Source: Streptomyces sp. F63 (lineage in GTDB: Bacteria > Actinomycetota > Actinomycetes > Streptomycetales > Streptomycetaceae). Taken from it: DNA of 64,000 nucleotides. Both the position numbers and the translations under genes were made by a program. The stretch lies in assembly GCF_018070345.1 (NCBI RefSeq), contig NZ_JAGPXX010000005.1:124001-188000 (forward strand), given 5' to 3'. Shown here piece by piece: positions 9,401 through 17,447 of the stretch. Under the pieces are notes generated by a model. It made no database searches, was not told the DNA's origin, and saw only the letters and a list, made by a program, of their open reading frames with translations. The first letter of the stretch is position 1. Each line of letters starts with the position of its first letter.

Positions 9401-10007
9401 TGAGCTGCCGGCGCAACTCGTCGGTGAGGTCCTGGACCCGGGCGAGGTTGGCCTGCATCGCGTCCAGTTTCCGCAGCGCTTTCTCCTTGCGCTTGCGGTG
9501 CTTGAGAACTCCGGCCGCTTCCTCGATGAACGCCCGGCGGCCCATCGGATCGGCATGCAGAACGGAGTCCAACTGCCCCTGTCCGACGATCACATGCATT
9601 TCCCGGCCGATACCGGAGTCGGACAGCAATTCCTGGATGTCGAGCAGCCTGCAGGTGTCCCCGTTGATCTGGTATTCGCTGCCGCCGTTGCGGAACATGA
9701 TCCGCGTGATCGTCACCTCGGCGTAGTCGATGGGAAGGGCGCCGTCGGCGTTGTCGATCGTGAGGGACACCTCGGCACGGCCCAGCGGGGGGCGGCCGGT
9801 GGTGCCGGCAAAGATCACGTCCTCCATCTTTCCGCCGCGCAGCGACTTCGCGCCCTGTTCTCCCATCACCCAGGACAGGGCGTCCACGACATTGGACTTT
9901 CCGGAGCCGTTCGGGCCCACCACACAGGTGATGCCCGGCTCGAAACGGAGTGTCGTGGCCGACGCGAAGGATTTGAACCCGCGCAGGGTCAGACTCTTGA
10001 GGTGCAC
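6432..10007 (-). CDS. smc: Chromosome segregation ATPase SMC
   Basis: About 1191 residues. The N-terminal head has Walker A GPNGSGKSN (residues 31-39) and the conserved SWVMGEQGAKSLRGG. A very long coiled coil rich in Ala/Arg/Glu follows, interrupted by a hinge (about 500-650, including GTGALLAAGDRLAGLLG). A second coil leads to the C-terminal head with signature LSGGERSLTAVAML and Walker B YVMDEVEAALDD. SMC dimers compact and align chromosomes, important at Streptomyces sporulation. The GTG at 10007 gives the family N-terminus (VHLKSLTLRGFKSF); an in-frame GTG at 10043 would add twelve atypical residues. Ribosome sites for both are weak. Confidence 0.96.
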   Translation of the reverse strand: MHLKSLTLRGFKSFASATTLRFEPGITCVVGPNGSGKSNVVDALSWVMGEQGAKSLRGGKMEDVIFAGTTGRPPLGRAEVSLTIDNADGALPIDYAEVTITRIMFRNGGSEYQINGDTCRLLDIQELLSDSGIGREMHVIVGQGQLDSVLHADPMGRRAFIEEAAGVLKHRKRKEKALRKLDAMQANLARVQDLTDELRRQLKPLGRQAAVARRAAVIQADLRDARLRLLADDLVTLREALRAEVADEAALKQRKDAAEAELRAAQRREAALEDQVRRLAPRLQRAQQNWYELSQLAERVRGTVSLADARVKSAAAVPAEERRGRDPEDMEREAARIREQEAELEAALEAAERALEDTVAHRADLERELAREERRLKDAARAIADRREGLARLHGQVNAARSRAAAAQAEIGRLAESRDEALRRAAAAQEEYEQLRAEVEGLDADDAELAGRHEAAKRELAAAETALNGAREAVTAAERKRAATAARHEALAMGLRRKDGTGALLAAGDRLAGLLGPAAELLTVEPGYEIPVAAALGAAADAVAVDGPSTAADALRLLRKTDAGRAALLPAGAGAEPDPPADGTLTAGQRYAAGLVSGPPALLPAVRRLLHGVVVVGTLEDAEDLVAAEPGLTAVTAEGDLLGTHLAQGGSAGAPSLLEVQASVDEAAAELTELAVRCEELAGEQRRAGERRTACAALVEELAARRSAADREKSAVAQSLGRLAGQARAASGEAERASAAVERAEDALRRATGEAEELTERLLTAEEAALADGAEEEPDTSARDRLAADGANARQTEMEARLQVRTHEERVKGLAGRADALDRGARAEREARARAERLRARLRREAEVAAAVADGARQLLAHVEVSLVRAEEERGAAERAKAGREADLAAERHRGRDLKNELDKLTDSVHRGEVLGAEKRLRIEQLETRSLDELGVEPDVLIAEYGPDQLVPPSPPAEGETLPEDPEDPRNRPVPYARAAQEKRLKAAERAYQQLGKVNPLALEEFAALEERHKFLTEQLDDLKKTRADLLQVVKEVDERVEQVFTEAFRDTAREFEGVFSRLFPGGEGRLLLTDPENMLTTGVDVEARPPGKKVKRLSLLSGGERSLTAVAMLVSIFKARPSPFYVMDEVEAALDDTNLQRLIRIMEELQESSQLIVITHQKRTMEVADALYGVSMQGDGVSKVISQRLR

Positions 10008-10146
10008 GCCGCTGGACTCTACCTTCCGAGGGGCGTACGTCACCCGTTCCCGTACGCCCCGGTTCGCGGCCCCGGCGCGCTCCTTTCGGTTTCACCCGGG
10101 AGCGCTCCGGGCACACCAGGGAGAAGGAGAAGGGGCGGAAAAGAAG

Positions 10147-10168
10147 AAGGGACGCCGAAGCGTCCCTT
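10147..10168 (-). terminator. Intrinsic terminator with UUCG loop
   Basis: A 9-bp stem (10147-10155 with 10160-10168) closes a four-base loop that reads TTCG on the minus strand. It is followed leftward by CTTCTTTTCC. It sits 49 bases after the stop of the 68-residue coiled-coil gene and before smc. Confidence 0.85.
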
Positions 10169-10216
10169 GCAGATTCTCAGTGGTGTCCGGCCGCCGGACC
10201 GGCCGGAAGCCCGGCG

Positions 10217-10423
10217 TCAGGTGAGAGCGGGCTCCGCCTTGGATACGTCGAAGCTTTCGAGCAGCGAGTCACCGTGATGAGCGGCGGCGGACAGTGCGTC
10301 GTTCTCGGCCTGCATCCGTACGATCTCGGATTCCAGGTCCTGAACGCGCTGCTGCAGCCGTCGCATCTCGGCGATGAGTCGCGGGTCGGAACCGCCGACG
10401 TAACCGAGAAGCGCCTTTGCCAT
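10217..10423 (-). CDS. Small conserved coiled-coil protein
   Basis: 68 residues from the ATG at 10423: MAKALLGYVGGSDPRLIAEM, then a heptad-rich helix RRLQQRVQDLESEIVRMQAEN and a polar tail. I know homologues only as conserved Streptomyces hypotheticals near smc. The coil suggests a dimer or a partner-binding peptide. GGAGG lies ten bases before the ATG, and a strong terminator follows, so it is a monocistronic unit. The function is unknown. A longer in-frame reading to 10510 adds sequence without conserved features. Confidence 0.78.
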   Translation of the reverse strand: MAKALLGYVGGSDPRLIAEMRRLQQRVQDLESEIVRMQAENDALSAAAHHGDSLLESFDVSKAEPALT

Positions 10424-10787
10424 GATGGATGGTCCTCCACACTGAGTGACCGACCGATGCGGTGTGGGTCGTGAGCTAGTCGCACCCGCGTGGCCTGCCA
10501 CCACCGTCATTCCCGGTGCTGAACAGGTGGGGTGCGCGGGGATTCAAGCGTCTCACCAAATGGTTTGACGGTCAACACGATCACACCCCGTATCGCCGGG
10601 CGTCCCGGGGGCGCGCCGTGCTGACATGCGGCGCTGCTCTCTCCGGACGGCCCGCGGGGGCGGAGATCATCCTTATGGCCGCAGCCTTGCATGGCGGCGC
10701 GTTCTTGGCAACCACCAGGTCACCGCAGTCTCTCACCGTGATCGCCGGGCCCCTTCCGGCAGCGGCCGCGCGGCGCGGGCCGGTGAG
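10424..10787. other. Intergenic region between the small coiled-coil gene and acyP
   Basis: 364 bases with no convincing gene. An 11-bp inverted repeat TTGAC-n-GTCAA is centred near 10570, and its leftward TTGACC could act as the -35 of the small gene, although the hexamer 17 bases on (GACGCT) is a poor -10. The rest is GC-rich without clear signals. Confidence 0.35.
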
Positions 10788-11069
10788 TCAGCGAATGTCG
10801 AAGTCCGCGTAACCACCCCGGAATGTGTCCCATATCTCGGTGACACCGTCCACCCGGCCGGGCGTGTCCCCGGCGCGCAGCCAGTCGAGCAGACGTTCGC
10901 AATGGTCTCTGGGGCCCTCGGCGACGACCTGTACCCGGCCGTCGCCGAGATTCGAGGCGAAACCGGTGAGGCGCCCGATCTCCAGGGCCCTGGCCCGGGT
11001 GAACCAGCGGAAACCGACACCCTGGACGCGGCCGCGGACCCACGCGGTGAGACGGACGTCTTCCTCCAT
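10788..11069 (-). CDS. Acylphosphatase
   Basis: 93 residues, the usual family length. [20 protein letters not shown] carries the active-site arginine and phosphate loop, and [16 protein letters not shown] carries the catalytic asparagine and the family signature. It hydrolyses acyl phosphates in the cytoplasm. It stands alone, 130 bases from the divergent CAP-domain gene. The ATG at 11069 gives the standard N-terminus. Confidence 0.95.
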   Translation of the reverse strand: MEEDVRLTAWVRGRVQGVGFRWFTRARALEIGRLTGFASNLGDGRVQVVAEGPRDHCERLLDWLRAGDTPGRVDGVTEIWDTFRGGYADFDIR

Positions 11070-11198
11070 GAACGCACGCTAACCCGGCCGATGCCGGGAG
11101 GGCACATCCCGTCCCCGCGCCATGGCGTACAGTCGCCGGTCAACGAAATCTCGCTCGTACGGGTGAGATGGGTGACGCGTACAGCGGAGGGGTGGGTC

Positions 11199-12077
11199 AT
11201 GGTCCGCCAGCGACGCAGCGAGCGCGCGGCCCCGGAACCCGGTTCCGGCGCGGTGCCCGGGCCCGCGATCCGGCCGGGGCGGAGCCGGGCTCCGGTCCGG
11301 ACAGGGCTGCTGGGGGTGTCGACGGCCGTCGCGCTCGGAGTGGTCTCCGTGACCTCCGGGCTCCTGCCCGGCGGGAGCACCTACGTGTTCCGGGGCGCGC
11401 AGGAGCCGGCCGGCCCGGTGCGGTCAGGGGCTCCCGCACATCCGGAACCGGAGAAGGCGGCTCCCGCGGACCCGCCGGGGCCGGGCCGGGAGACCGCCGG
11501 GCCGGGCTCCGGAGGCACACGGTCCCCCGCGGCCGGAGCCGCCCCCGATTCCGGCCGACCGCCGGGCGAGCCCTCGTCCCGCCGGCCGTCCGCGGCTCCG
11601 GCTGCCTCCCCGGGAGGCGGGACCGCCCCGCCCCGGACGGCCGGCGGCGCACCGGCCGAGGCGGACGTCCGGCGGGACGCCGACGCCGGGTCCGGCCCGG
11701 AGCGGGCGGCCGAGGCCAGGGTTCTCGCCCTGGTGAACCGGGAACGGCGGAAGGCCGGCTGCTCCCCCGTGGCCGCCGATCCCGTACTGGCCGATCTGGC
11801 CCGGGCGTTCAGCCGGGACATGGCCGAGCGGGACTTCTTCGCGAACACCGACCCGGACGGCGCCACTCCGTGGGACCGTGCCGGGAAGCTCGGGATCACC
11901 GGGCTGGGCGGCGAGAACATCGCCCGCGGGCAGACGACCGCGGAGGCCGTGATGGACGCCTGGATGGACACCCCCCGCCACCGGGCGAACATGCTCAACT
12001 GCGACTACCGGACTCTCGGCGTCGGCGCGCACTTCGGGGACGGCGGCCCCTGGTGGACCCAGGACTTCGGCTACTGA
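11199..12077 (+). CDS. Membrane-anchored or secreted CAP (SCP/PR1)-domain protein
   Basis: 292 residues. A basic N-terminus is followed by a hydrophobic segment ([20 protein letters not shown], about residues 30-50) acting as signal peptide or anchor. A ~120-residue Pro/Ala/Gly/Ser-rich linker leads to a C-terminal CAP domain (about 175-292). The domain carries [40 protein letters not shown] and [19 protein letters not shown] proteins are extracellular; no enzymatic activity can be assigned. GGAGG eight bases before ATG fixes the start. Its last 7 bases overlap the convergent mutM stop. Confidence 0.85.
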   Translation: MVRQRRSERAAPEPGSGAVPGPAIRPGRSRAPVRTGLLGVSTAVALGVVSVTSGLLPGGSTYVFRGAQEPAGPVRSGAPAHPEPEKAAPADPPGPGRETAGPGSGGTRSPAAGAAPDSGRPPGEPSSRRPSAAPAASPGGGTAPPRTAGGAPAEADVRRDADAGSGPERAAEARVLALVNRERRKAGCSPVAADPVLADLARAFSRDMAERDFFANTDPDGATPWDRAGKLGITGLGGENIARGQTTAEAVMDAWMDTPRHRANMLNCDYRTLGVGAHFGDGGPWWTQDFGY

Positions 12078-12991
12078 CGGCTTCCGGCGCGGGCCGCGCC
12101 GCGGGCCGGCGGGCGCTGGCAGCGCGGGCAGTAGTAGCTGGACCGGTTCATCCAGGGGCGGCGGCGCATCGGGGTGCCGCAGCGGCGGCAGGGCTCGTCC
12201 TCGCGGCCGTAGGCGTCCAGGGAGCGGTGGAAGTAACCCGACTCGCCGTTCACGTTGACGTAGAGGCTGTCGAAGCTGGTGCCGCCTGCCGCGAGCGCCG
12301 CGTGCATGACGTCCCGCACGTGGCCGAGGAGTTCGGTGCTCCGGTAGCGGGTGAGGGTGTGTGTGGGGCGGTCGTAGTGCAGCCGCGCGCGCCACAGCGC
12401 CTCATCGGCGTAGATGTTGCCGACCCCGCTGATCAGGGTCTGGTCGAGCAGGGCCCGCTTGACGGTCGTCCGGCGGCGGCGGAGCGCGGCGTGGAAGGCC
12501 GCCTCGTCGAACGCAGGGTCGAGCGGGTCGCGCGCGATGTGGGCGATGGCGTCCGGCAGCCCTTCGGGGTCGCCGGGCACCCAGGGGTGCAGGGAGAGGC
12601 CGCCGAAGGTGCGCTGGTCGACGAAGCGCAGTTCGGTGCCGAGGGCGTCGGCGAAGCGGATGCGGACCCGCAGATGTGTCTCGTCCGGAGCCGCGGCGGG
12701 CTGGACGAGCAGCTGGCCGCTCATGCCGAGATGGCCGAGGAGCGAGGTACCGGCCGAGGGGGCGTCCGGGGCCTGGGCGGGCACGGCGTCCAGCGGCAGC
12801 CAGAGGTACTTGCCACGGCGGTACGCCGGCCCGAACCGGCTGCCCCGCAAGCGGGCGGCGAAGTCCTCCGCCCCGGGGATGTGGCGGCGCACGGCCCTCG
12901 GGTGGAGCACGTCGACGGCGGCCACGGTCCGGCCGCTCACCCAGCGTTCCAGGCCGCGCCGGACCACCTCGACCTCGGGCAGCTCGGGCAC
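12071..12991 (-). CDS. mutM: Formamidopyrimidine-DNA glycosylase MutM (Fpg)
   Basis: 306 residues. The GTG at 12991 (GGAGGAG, five bases upstream) yields MPELPEVE, whose Pro2 is the catalytic nucleophile and Glu3 the acid. [12 protein letters not shown] and the helix-two-turn-helix [12 protein letters not shown] follow. The C-terminal zinc finger is [13 protein letters not shown] with YYCPRCQRP. The enzyme removes 8-oxoguanine and ring-opened purines and nicks the strand. It follows rnc in the same direction after a strong hairpin, so it is probably transcribed separately. Confidence 0.96.
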   Translation of the reverse strand: MPELPEVEVVRRGLERWVSGRTVAAVDVLHPRAVRRHIPGAEDFAARLRGSRFGPAYRRGKYLWLPLDAVPAQAPDAPSAGTSLLGHLGMSGQLLVQPAAAPDETHLRVRIRFADALGTELRFVDQRTFGGLSLHPWVPGDPEGLPDAIAHIARDPLDPAFDEAAFHAALRRRRTTVKRALLDQTLISGVGNIYADEALWRARLHYDRPTHTLTRYRSTELLGHVRDVMHAALAAGGTSFDSLYVNVNGESGYFHRSLDAYGREDEPCRRCGTPMRRRPWMNRSSYYCPRCQRPPARGAARAGSRQ

Positions 12992-13042
12992 GGGTTCTCC
13001 TCCTCCGCGCACCGGCGGGGGCTCGATCGGCCCGGGCGGTGC

Positions 13043-13074
13043 GCGGTCTGCGGTCTGCGGGTTGCGGTCTGCGG
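13043..13074. repeat. Short GCGGTCTGCGG repeats
   Basis: GCGGTCTGCGG-type units recur three times, two overlapping and one after a GTT interruption, between mutM and rnc. No unit codes for anything evident. Confidence 0.6.
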
Positions 13075-13108
13075 AGGGTGCGGCGCCCGGTACCGGCGGG
13101 CACGGCGC

Positions 13109-13136
13109 GGGCCCACCGGCGCCTGCCGGTGGGCCC
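13109..13136 (-). terminator. Terminator hairpin downstream of rnc
   Basis: Perfect 12-bp stem: GGGCCCACCGGC (13109-13120), loop GCCT, GCCGGTGGGCCC (13125-13136). It lies 46 bases after the rnc stop. Confidence 0.75.
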
Positions 13137-13182
13137 GTACCGTTCGCTTCCCGCGGCCGTCGCCGCGGGCGTGCGGGATGGT

Positions 13183-14073
13183 TCAGCGGGCGGCGCGCCC
13201 GGCGCCCTCCGCGGCACCGTCCGCCGGGGAGCCGCCGCCGTCGGGGGCGACGGCACCGCCGTCCGCCCCGGCGGCGGCACGGGCGCCCGCGACCTCGGAC
13301 GCCGTGGCCGCCGCCGCGGTCTCGGCGGCCTCCGCGGCCTCGCTGATCGCCCGCCAGGCGGCCTCGGCCGCCTGCTGCTCCGCTTCCTTCTTGCTGCGGC
13401 CGGTGCCGGTGCCGTACGCGACACCACCGACGCGGGCAGCAGCCGTGAAGGTCTTCTCGTGGTCCGGTCCGGTCTCGCTGACCAGATACTCCGGGACGCC
13501 CAGGCCCTCGGTCGCCGTCAGTTCCTGAAGGCTGGTCTTCCAGTCCAGGCCGGCGCCCAGATTCGAGGACTTCTCGATCAGCGGATCGAAGAGCCGGTGC
13601 ACCAGCTCCGCGGCCGCGTCGAGTCCCTGGTCGAGATAGACCGCGCCGATCACCGCTTCCAGGGTGTCGGCGAGGATGGATGCCTTGTCCCGCCCCCCGG
13701 TGCCCTCCTCACCCCGGCCGAGCCGGATGAACGAGCCCAGGTCGAGGCCGCGGCTGACCTCCGCCAGCGCGCGTGAGTTGACCACCGCGGCCCGGAGCTT
13801 GGCCAGCTGGCCCTCCGGCAGATCCGGGTGGATGCGGTACAGCGTGTCGGTGACCACCAGGCCGAGCACGGAGTCCCCGAGGAACTCCAGCCGCTCGTTG
13901 GTGGGCAGACCGCCGTTCTCGTACGCGAACGAGCGGTGCGTCAGCGCACGCACCAGAAGGGCGGACTCGAGCCGGTAGCCGAGCCGCCCTTCCAGCAGCG
14001 TGTGCGACGAGGCCGTGTCCGCCTGAGCCGATTCGCCCCCGCGTTTGCGGGGGGATGCGCCGGCGTCCGACAT
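13183..14073 (-). CDS. rnc: Ribonuclease III
   Basis: 296 residues from the ATG at 14073 (GAGAGG four bases upstream). The catalytic signature [18 protein letters not shown] is near residue 60, and [15 protein letters not shown] carries the second metal-binding site. A double-stranded RNA-binding domain follows ([10 protein letters not shown] ... [19 protein letters not shown]). An extra ~55-residue Ala/Gly-rich tail is found here beyond the usual end. In S. coelicolor this gene is absB, needed globally for antibiotic production through processing of double-stranded RNA. rpmF lies just upstream in the same direction (19-base gap), suggesting co-transcription. Confidence 0.96.
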   Translation of the reverse strand: MSDAGASPRKRGGESAQADTASSHTLLEGRLGYRLESALLVRALTHRSFAYENGGLPTNERLEFLGDSVLGLVVTDTLYRIHPDLPEGQLAKLRAAVVNSRALAEVSRGLDLGSFIRLGRGEEGTGGRDKASILADTLEAVIGAVYLDQGLDAAAELVHRLFDPLIEKSSNLGAGLDWKTSLQELTATEGLGVPEYLVSETGPDHEKTFTAAARVGGVAYGTGTGRSKKEAEQQAAEAAWRAISEAAEAAETAAAATASEVAGARAAAGADGGAVAPDGGGSPADGAAEGAGRAAR

Positions 14074-14092
14074 AGAGCCTCTCACCCGCCGA

Positions 14093-14266
14093 TCAGACGT
14101 CGAGGACCTGACGACGGTTGTAGGTCCCGCAGCTGGGGCACGCGATGTGCTGCAGCTTGGGCTCATGGCAGCGCTCGCACGACACCAGGGTGGGGACCGC
14201 AGCCTTCCACTGCGACCGGCGGTGGCGCGTGTTGCTGCGCGACATCTTCCGCTTCGGAACAGCCAC
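14093..14266 (-). CDS. rpmF: Ribosomal protein bL32
   Basis: 57 residues, GTG start at 14266 with GGAG eight bases upstream. [20 protein letters not shown] is the family N-terminus. Two CxxC pairs (CERC and CPSC) form the zinc-binding version of L32. It lies only two bases downstream of the YceD-like gene, the conserved yceD-rpmF pairing of bacteria, and 19 bases before rnc. Confidence 0.97.
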   Translation of the reverse strand: MAVPKRKMSRSNTRHRRSQWKAAVPTLVSCERCHEPKLQHIACPSCGTYNRRQVLDV

Positions 14267-14268
14267 GG

Positions 14269-14898
14269 CTACTTCTCCTGCTTCTCGTCGGCGCCCGCTT
14301 CGGCGCCGTTCACGTTGTCCTTCCCGCCGCCCTTGACGGTGTCGGCGAGTCCCTGCAATGCCGCCCAACGGATGTCGACGGCGTCGTGGTGGTGGTCCGG
14401 GTCGTCCTCGAGCCGCGCTCCGCACTGGGGGCACAGACCGGGGCAGTCCTCCCGGCACACCGGCTGCAGCGGCAGTGCGAGCACCACCGCGTCCCGCAGC
14501 ACGGGTTCGAGGTCGATCAGTCCGTCCTCGACGAAGAACGTCTCCTCCTCGGCGTCGTCCTCCGGCGCCGCCTCCTGGCGGATCCGGCTGTCGGCGTCGG
14601 GGTAGGAGAACATTTCCTGGAAATCCGTCTCGAGCTCGCGCTCGACCGGCTCCAGACACCTTACGCACTCCCCCGAGAGCGGCGCACGGGCGGTACCGGT
14701 GACCAGTACCCCCTCCATCACCGACTCCAGACGGAGATCGAGCTCCACCGTCGCCCCGGCGGGCACCCCGATCACCTCGATGCCGAGATCCGCGGGCGCT
14801 TCGACGGAGCGGGAGAGCCGCTGCATCGCACCGGGACGGCGGCCCAGCTCATGCGTGTCGAACACGAGCGGGTTGCGGTGGTCGGGGCGGGCGTTCAG
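14269..14898 (-). CDS. YceD/DUF177 family protein (large-subunit rRNA accumulation)
   Basis: About 209 residues. [20 protein letters not shown], the paired cysteines ECVRCLEPV and [13 protein letters not shown], and an acidic C-terminal tail are typical of DUF177, the family linked to 23S rRNA accumulation and always found beside rpmF. The start is unusual. The expected N-terminus (NARPDHRN) has no ATG/GTG/TTG; the codon at 14898 is CTG with AGGA four bases upstream. A GTG at 15024 keeps the frame open but has no ribosome site. I take the CTG as most likely; the product is secure either way. Confidence 0.85.
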   Translation of the reverse strand: MNARPDHRNPLVFDTHELGRRPGAMQRLSRSVEAPADLGIEVIGVPAGATVELDLRLESVMEGVLVTGTARAPLSGECVRCLEPVERELETDFQEMFSYPDADSRIRQEAAPEDDAEEETFFVEDGLIDLEPVLRDAVVLALPLQPVCREDCPGLCPQCGARLEDDPDHHHDAVDIRWAALQGLADTVKGGGKDNVNGAEAGADEKQEK

Positions 14899-15072
14899 GG
14901 CTTCCTGCTTTCCACGGTGGCGGTACGGGGCGGCCCGCCGCGGATGTGCGGGCAGCCGGGATCGCGGACGTACGCGACCGAACAGCCAGGATACTGGACG
15001 GCTCGCCGCAGACCCAATCGGCACCGGACGGGCCGGAGGGCGGCGGGCCGGGCGGGAAGGCCCGGCGGCGGG

Positions 15073-16149
15073 TCAGCGGCCCTGCTCGTACTGCCGCAGC
15101 CGGTCGAGGTCGATCATGCTGGTGTCGAAGAGGCTGGTCTCGTCGAGCGCGGTGGGGTCCTGCTGGGGAACGCCCTGCTGGTACTGCTGCCCGTAGTCCG
15201 GGGAGCCGCCGTAGCCCTGCTGCCCGCCGTACGGGGCTTGCGCGTACGGGTCCTGCTGCGGGTAGCCGTAGGCGTCGCCCGGGGCGGGCTGCTGCGGCTG
15301 CTCCTGCTGGTAACCACCCTGGTAGCCGTACGGATCCTGCTGGTATCCGGCGGCGGGGGCGTAGTAGTCGCCCTGTGCGGGGAGCGCCGGCCCCTGCGCG
15401 GGCCCGCCGGCGGGCTGCCCGTCCGGCTGGGGGCCGGCCAGGCCCGCCAGGTAGTCGGCGTCGCTGGTCCGCTGGTGGTCGACACCGTCCTGAGCGGCCA
15501 TGTGGGCGCCCAGGTCGTCGATGGCCTGCCGGCCCTGCAGCTTCTGCCGGCCCCGGCCGACCGCTTCGAGGGTCTTGGCGAGAACGGCCTCGAAGGCGCC
15601 GAACTTGGCGTCGACATAGGCGTCGGCGCGGTCCCGCAGCGTGTCCGGGTCGGCGCTGCGCTCCGGGGCCTCCTCGTCCGCGTAGCCCTGCTCGTCGAGG
15701 CCCGGGCCGCGGCCGAGGAGCTTCTCACGGCCCCGGTCGACGGATCCCAGGGTCTTGGTGAGGACGACCTCGAAGTTCGCGAGCTTGCTGTCGACGTAGT
15801 CGTCGGCCTCGGCACGGATCTCCTCGGCCTCGCGGCGCGCCTCGCCGAGGATGCGGTCGGCCTCGCTCCGCGCCTGCTGGGCGATCTCGGTGCCGGAGAC
15901 CAGCGACGCGCGCTCGGCGTGCGCGGACTCGATGACGCGCTCGGCCTCGCGCCGGGCCTCCTCGACCACCTGTTCGCGGCCGCCCAGTACCTCCTGCGCC
16001 CGGGCCAGGGAACCGGGGAGGGCCTCGCGGATCTCCTCCAGCAGGGCGAGCAGTTCGGTGCGGTTGACCACACAGGACGCCGACATGGGCATGGACCGGG
16101 CGCCTCTGACGGTGTCGACGACCTCGTCGAGCTTCTTCTGCACGTCCAT
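15073..16149 (-). CDS. SepIVA/DivIVA-like coiled-coil cell-growth protein
   Basis: 358 residues. The N-terminal ~30 residues (MDVQKKLDEVVDTVRGARSMPMSASCVVNR) are followed by charged coiled coil (GREQVVEEARREAERVIESA; ARREAEEIRAEADDYVDSKL), with DYVDSKLANFEVVLTKTLGSVDRGR and AYVDAKFGAFEAVLAKTLEAVGRGR as an internal duplication. From about residue 245 comes a Gln/Tyr/Gly/Pro-rich low-complexity tail ending in SLFDTSMIDLDRLRQYEQGR. It is homologous to mycobacterial SepIVA, and its place beside coaD, rsmD and rpmF agrees. It probably organises polar growth or septation. The tail is longer and more repetitive than I would expect for SepIVA. The ATG at 16149 has a weak ribosome site. Confidence 0.82.
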   Translation of the reverse strand: MDVQKKLDEVVDTVRGARSMPMSASCVVNRTELLALLEEIREALPGSLARAQEVLGGREQVVEEARREAERVIESAHAERASLVSGTEIAQQARSEADRILGEARREAEEIRAEADDYVDSKLANFEVVLTKTLGSVDRGREKLLGRGPGLDEQGYADEEAPERSADPDTLRDRADAYVDAKFGAFEAVLAKTLEAVGRGRQKLQGRQAIDDLGAHMAAQDGVDHQRTSDADYLAGLAGPQPDGQPAGGPAQGPALPAQGDYYAPAAGYQQDPYGYQGGYQQEQPQQPAPGDAYGYPQQDPYAQAPYGGQQGYGGSPDYGQQYQQGVPQQDPTALDETSLFDTSMIDLDRLRQYEQGR

Positions 16150-16246
16150 GGATGCTCGCAACTCTCTGGACCGGGGCGGTTCGTGGACGGGACGACTGTA
16201 CGTCCATCCGGCCGCCCGCCGACAGCGGCGCAGGCCGCCCGGCCCG

Positions 16247-16729
16247 TCAGCGCCGGCCCAGCCGCTCGGTGAGAGCCGTCAGCACGATGGGCGGCACCAG
16301 GTGCGAGACGTCGCCGCCCCAGGCCGCGACCTCCTTGACCAGGCTGGAGGAGAGGAAGCTGTAGGTGGGGTTGGTGGGGACGAAGAGCGTCTCGACCCCG
16401 GAGAGCCCGTGGTTCATCTGGGCCATCTGGAGTTCGTAGTCGAAGTCGCTGACCGCGCGCAGGCCCTTGACGATCGCGGGGATGTCGCGCTGCTTGCAGA
16501 AGTCGACGAGCAGGCCGTGGAAGGACTCCACCTCGACGTTGCCGTACTCGGCGGTGGTCCGGCGGAGCAGGTCCAGCCGCTCCTCGATGGTGAAGACGCC
16601 CTTCTTGGACTTATTGATCATCACGGCGACATGAACGACGTCGTACAGCTTGGACGCCCGGCCGATGATGTCGAGATGCCCGTTGGTGACGGGGTCGAAG
16701 GACCCCGGACAGACGGCACGGCGCAACAC
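16247..16729 (-). CDS. coaD: Phosphopantetheine adenylyltransferase
   Basis: 160 residues. CPGSFDPVTNGHLDII contains the nucleotide-binding T/HxGH-type motif, followed by VKGLRAVSDFDYELQMAQMN and the C-terminal YSFLSSSLVKEVA motif. It catalyses the penultimate step of coenzyme A synthesis. The GTG at 16729 has GAGG five bases upstream. The ATG at 16756, which would overlap the rsmD stop as ATGA, lacks a ribosome site but cannot be excluded. rsmD-coaD is a conserved bacterial pair. Confidence 0.96.
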   Translation of the reverse strand: MLRRAVCPGSFDPVTNGHLDIIGRASKLYDVVHVAVMINKSKKGVFTIEERLDLLRRTTAEYGNVEVESFHGLLVDFCKQRDIPAIVKGLRAVSDFDYELQMAQMNHGLSGVETLFVPTNPTYSFLSSSLVKEVAAWGGDVSHLVPPIVLTALTERLGRR

Positions 16730-16752
16730 AGGTCCCTCACTCTCCGGTCCGG

Positions 16753-17364
16753 TCATGACTCGCACGCCGACGGCAGGTCCGCGGGTACGTCCGTGCGTGT
16801 CGGGGCGGCGCGACCGTACCAAAGGGTTCCCTCTCCGTAGCGGCGTGCCCGCAGCGCCGCGAACCCCTCCGGCCAGTCGAAATCCCCGCCCCTGGTGCTT
16901 CGTTCCACGGTGACCAGGGCTTCTTCGGCGAGCCACCCCCCGGCGCGGAGTGTGAGCAGGATCTCCCGGAGACCGTCGTCGGTGACGGCGTAGGGCGGGT
17001 CCAGGAAGAGCACGTCGTACGGCTGCCCCGGCGGCGGTCCGGCCGCGATCTGCTCCGCTCGGGCAGCGCGGATCTCGGCCCCCGGCAAGCCGACCGTGCG
17101 GGCGTTCTCCCGGATCGTGCGCGCGGCCCGCGGGTCGGACTCCACGAGCAGGACGTGGGCGGCGCCGCGGGAGAGTGCCTCCAGGCCGACGGCGCCGGAG
17201 CCGCCGTAGAGGTCGAGCACACGGAGCCCGTCGAGGCCGCCCAGCAGCGACTGCCAGGTGGAGAAGAGCCCTTCGCGCGCCCGGTCGGAGGTGGGGCGGG
17301 TGCCGGTGCCCGGCGGTACGGCCAGGCGGCGGCCGCCGGCTGCTCCGGCGATCACGCGGGTCAT
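16753..17364 (-). CDS. rsmD: 16S rRNA (guanine966-N2)-methyltransferase RsmD
   Basis: 203 residues. MTRVIAGAAGGRRLAVP and TRPTSDRAREGLFS are the family N-terminus. VLDLYGGSGAVGLEALSRGA is the S-adenosylmethionine motif I and VLFLDPPYA the catalytic DPPY motif of N6/N2 amino-methyltransferases. The gene ends 24 bases beyond the preferred coaD start, so translation of the two is probably coupled. Confidence 0.93.
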   Translation of the reverse strand: MTRVIAGAAGGRRLAVPPGTGTRPTSDRAREGLFSTWQSLLGGLDGLRVLDLYGGSGAVGLEALSRGAAHVLLVESDPRAARTIRENARTVGLPGAEIRAARAEQIAAGPPPGQPYDVLFLDPPYAVTDDGLREILLTLRAGGWLAEEALVTVERSTRGGDFDWPEGFAALRARRYGEGTLWYGRAAPTRTDVPADLPSACES

Positions 17365-17447
17365 CGTGGGGCCCTTCGCGGTGGGCCGGGGCGGCGGCCA
17401 CGGCCGGCCGCCGCCCCGGCGCGCTGGTTTGGTCCCACGATAGGGCG

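Noticed and set aside
6336-10277. A 1313-codon plus-strand open frame across smc
   Set aside because: Exact shadow of smc. The minus strand has complete SMC motifs; the plus reading has none.
10626-11198. Longer N-terminus for the CAP-domain protein
   Set aside because: The upstream reading overlaps acyP antisense and lacks a start with a ribosome site; GGAGG precedes the ATG at 11199.
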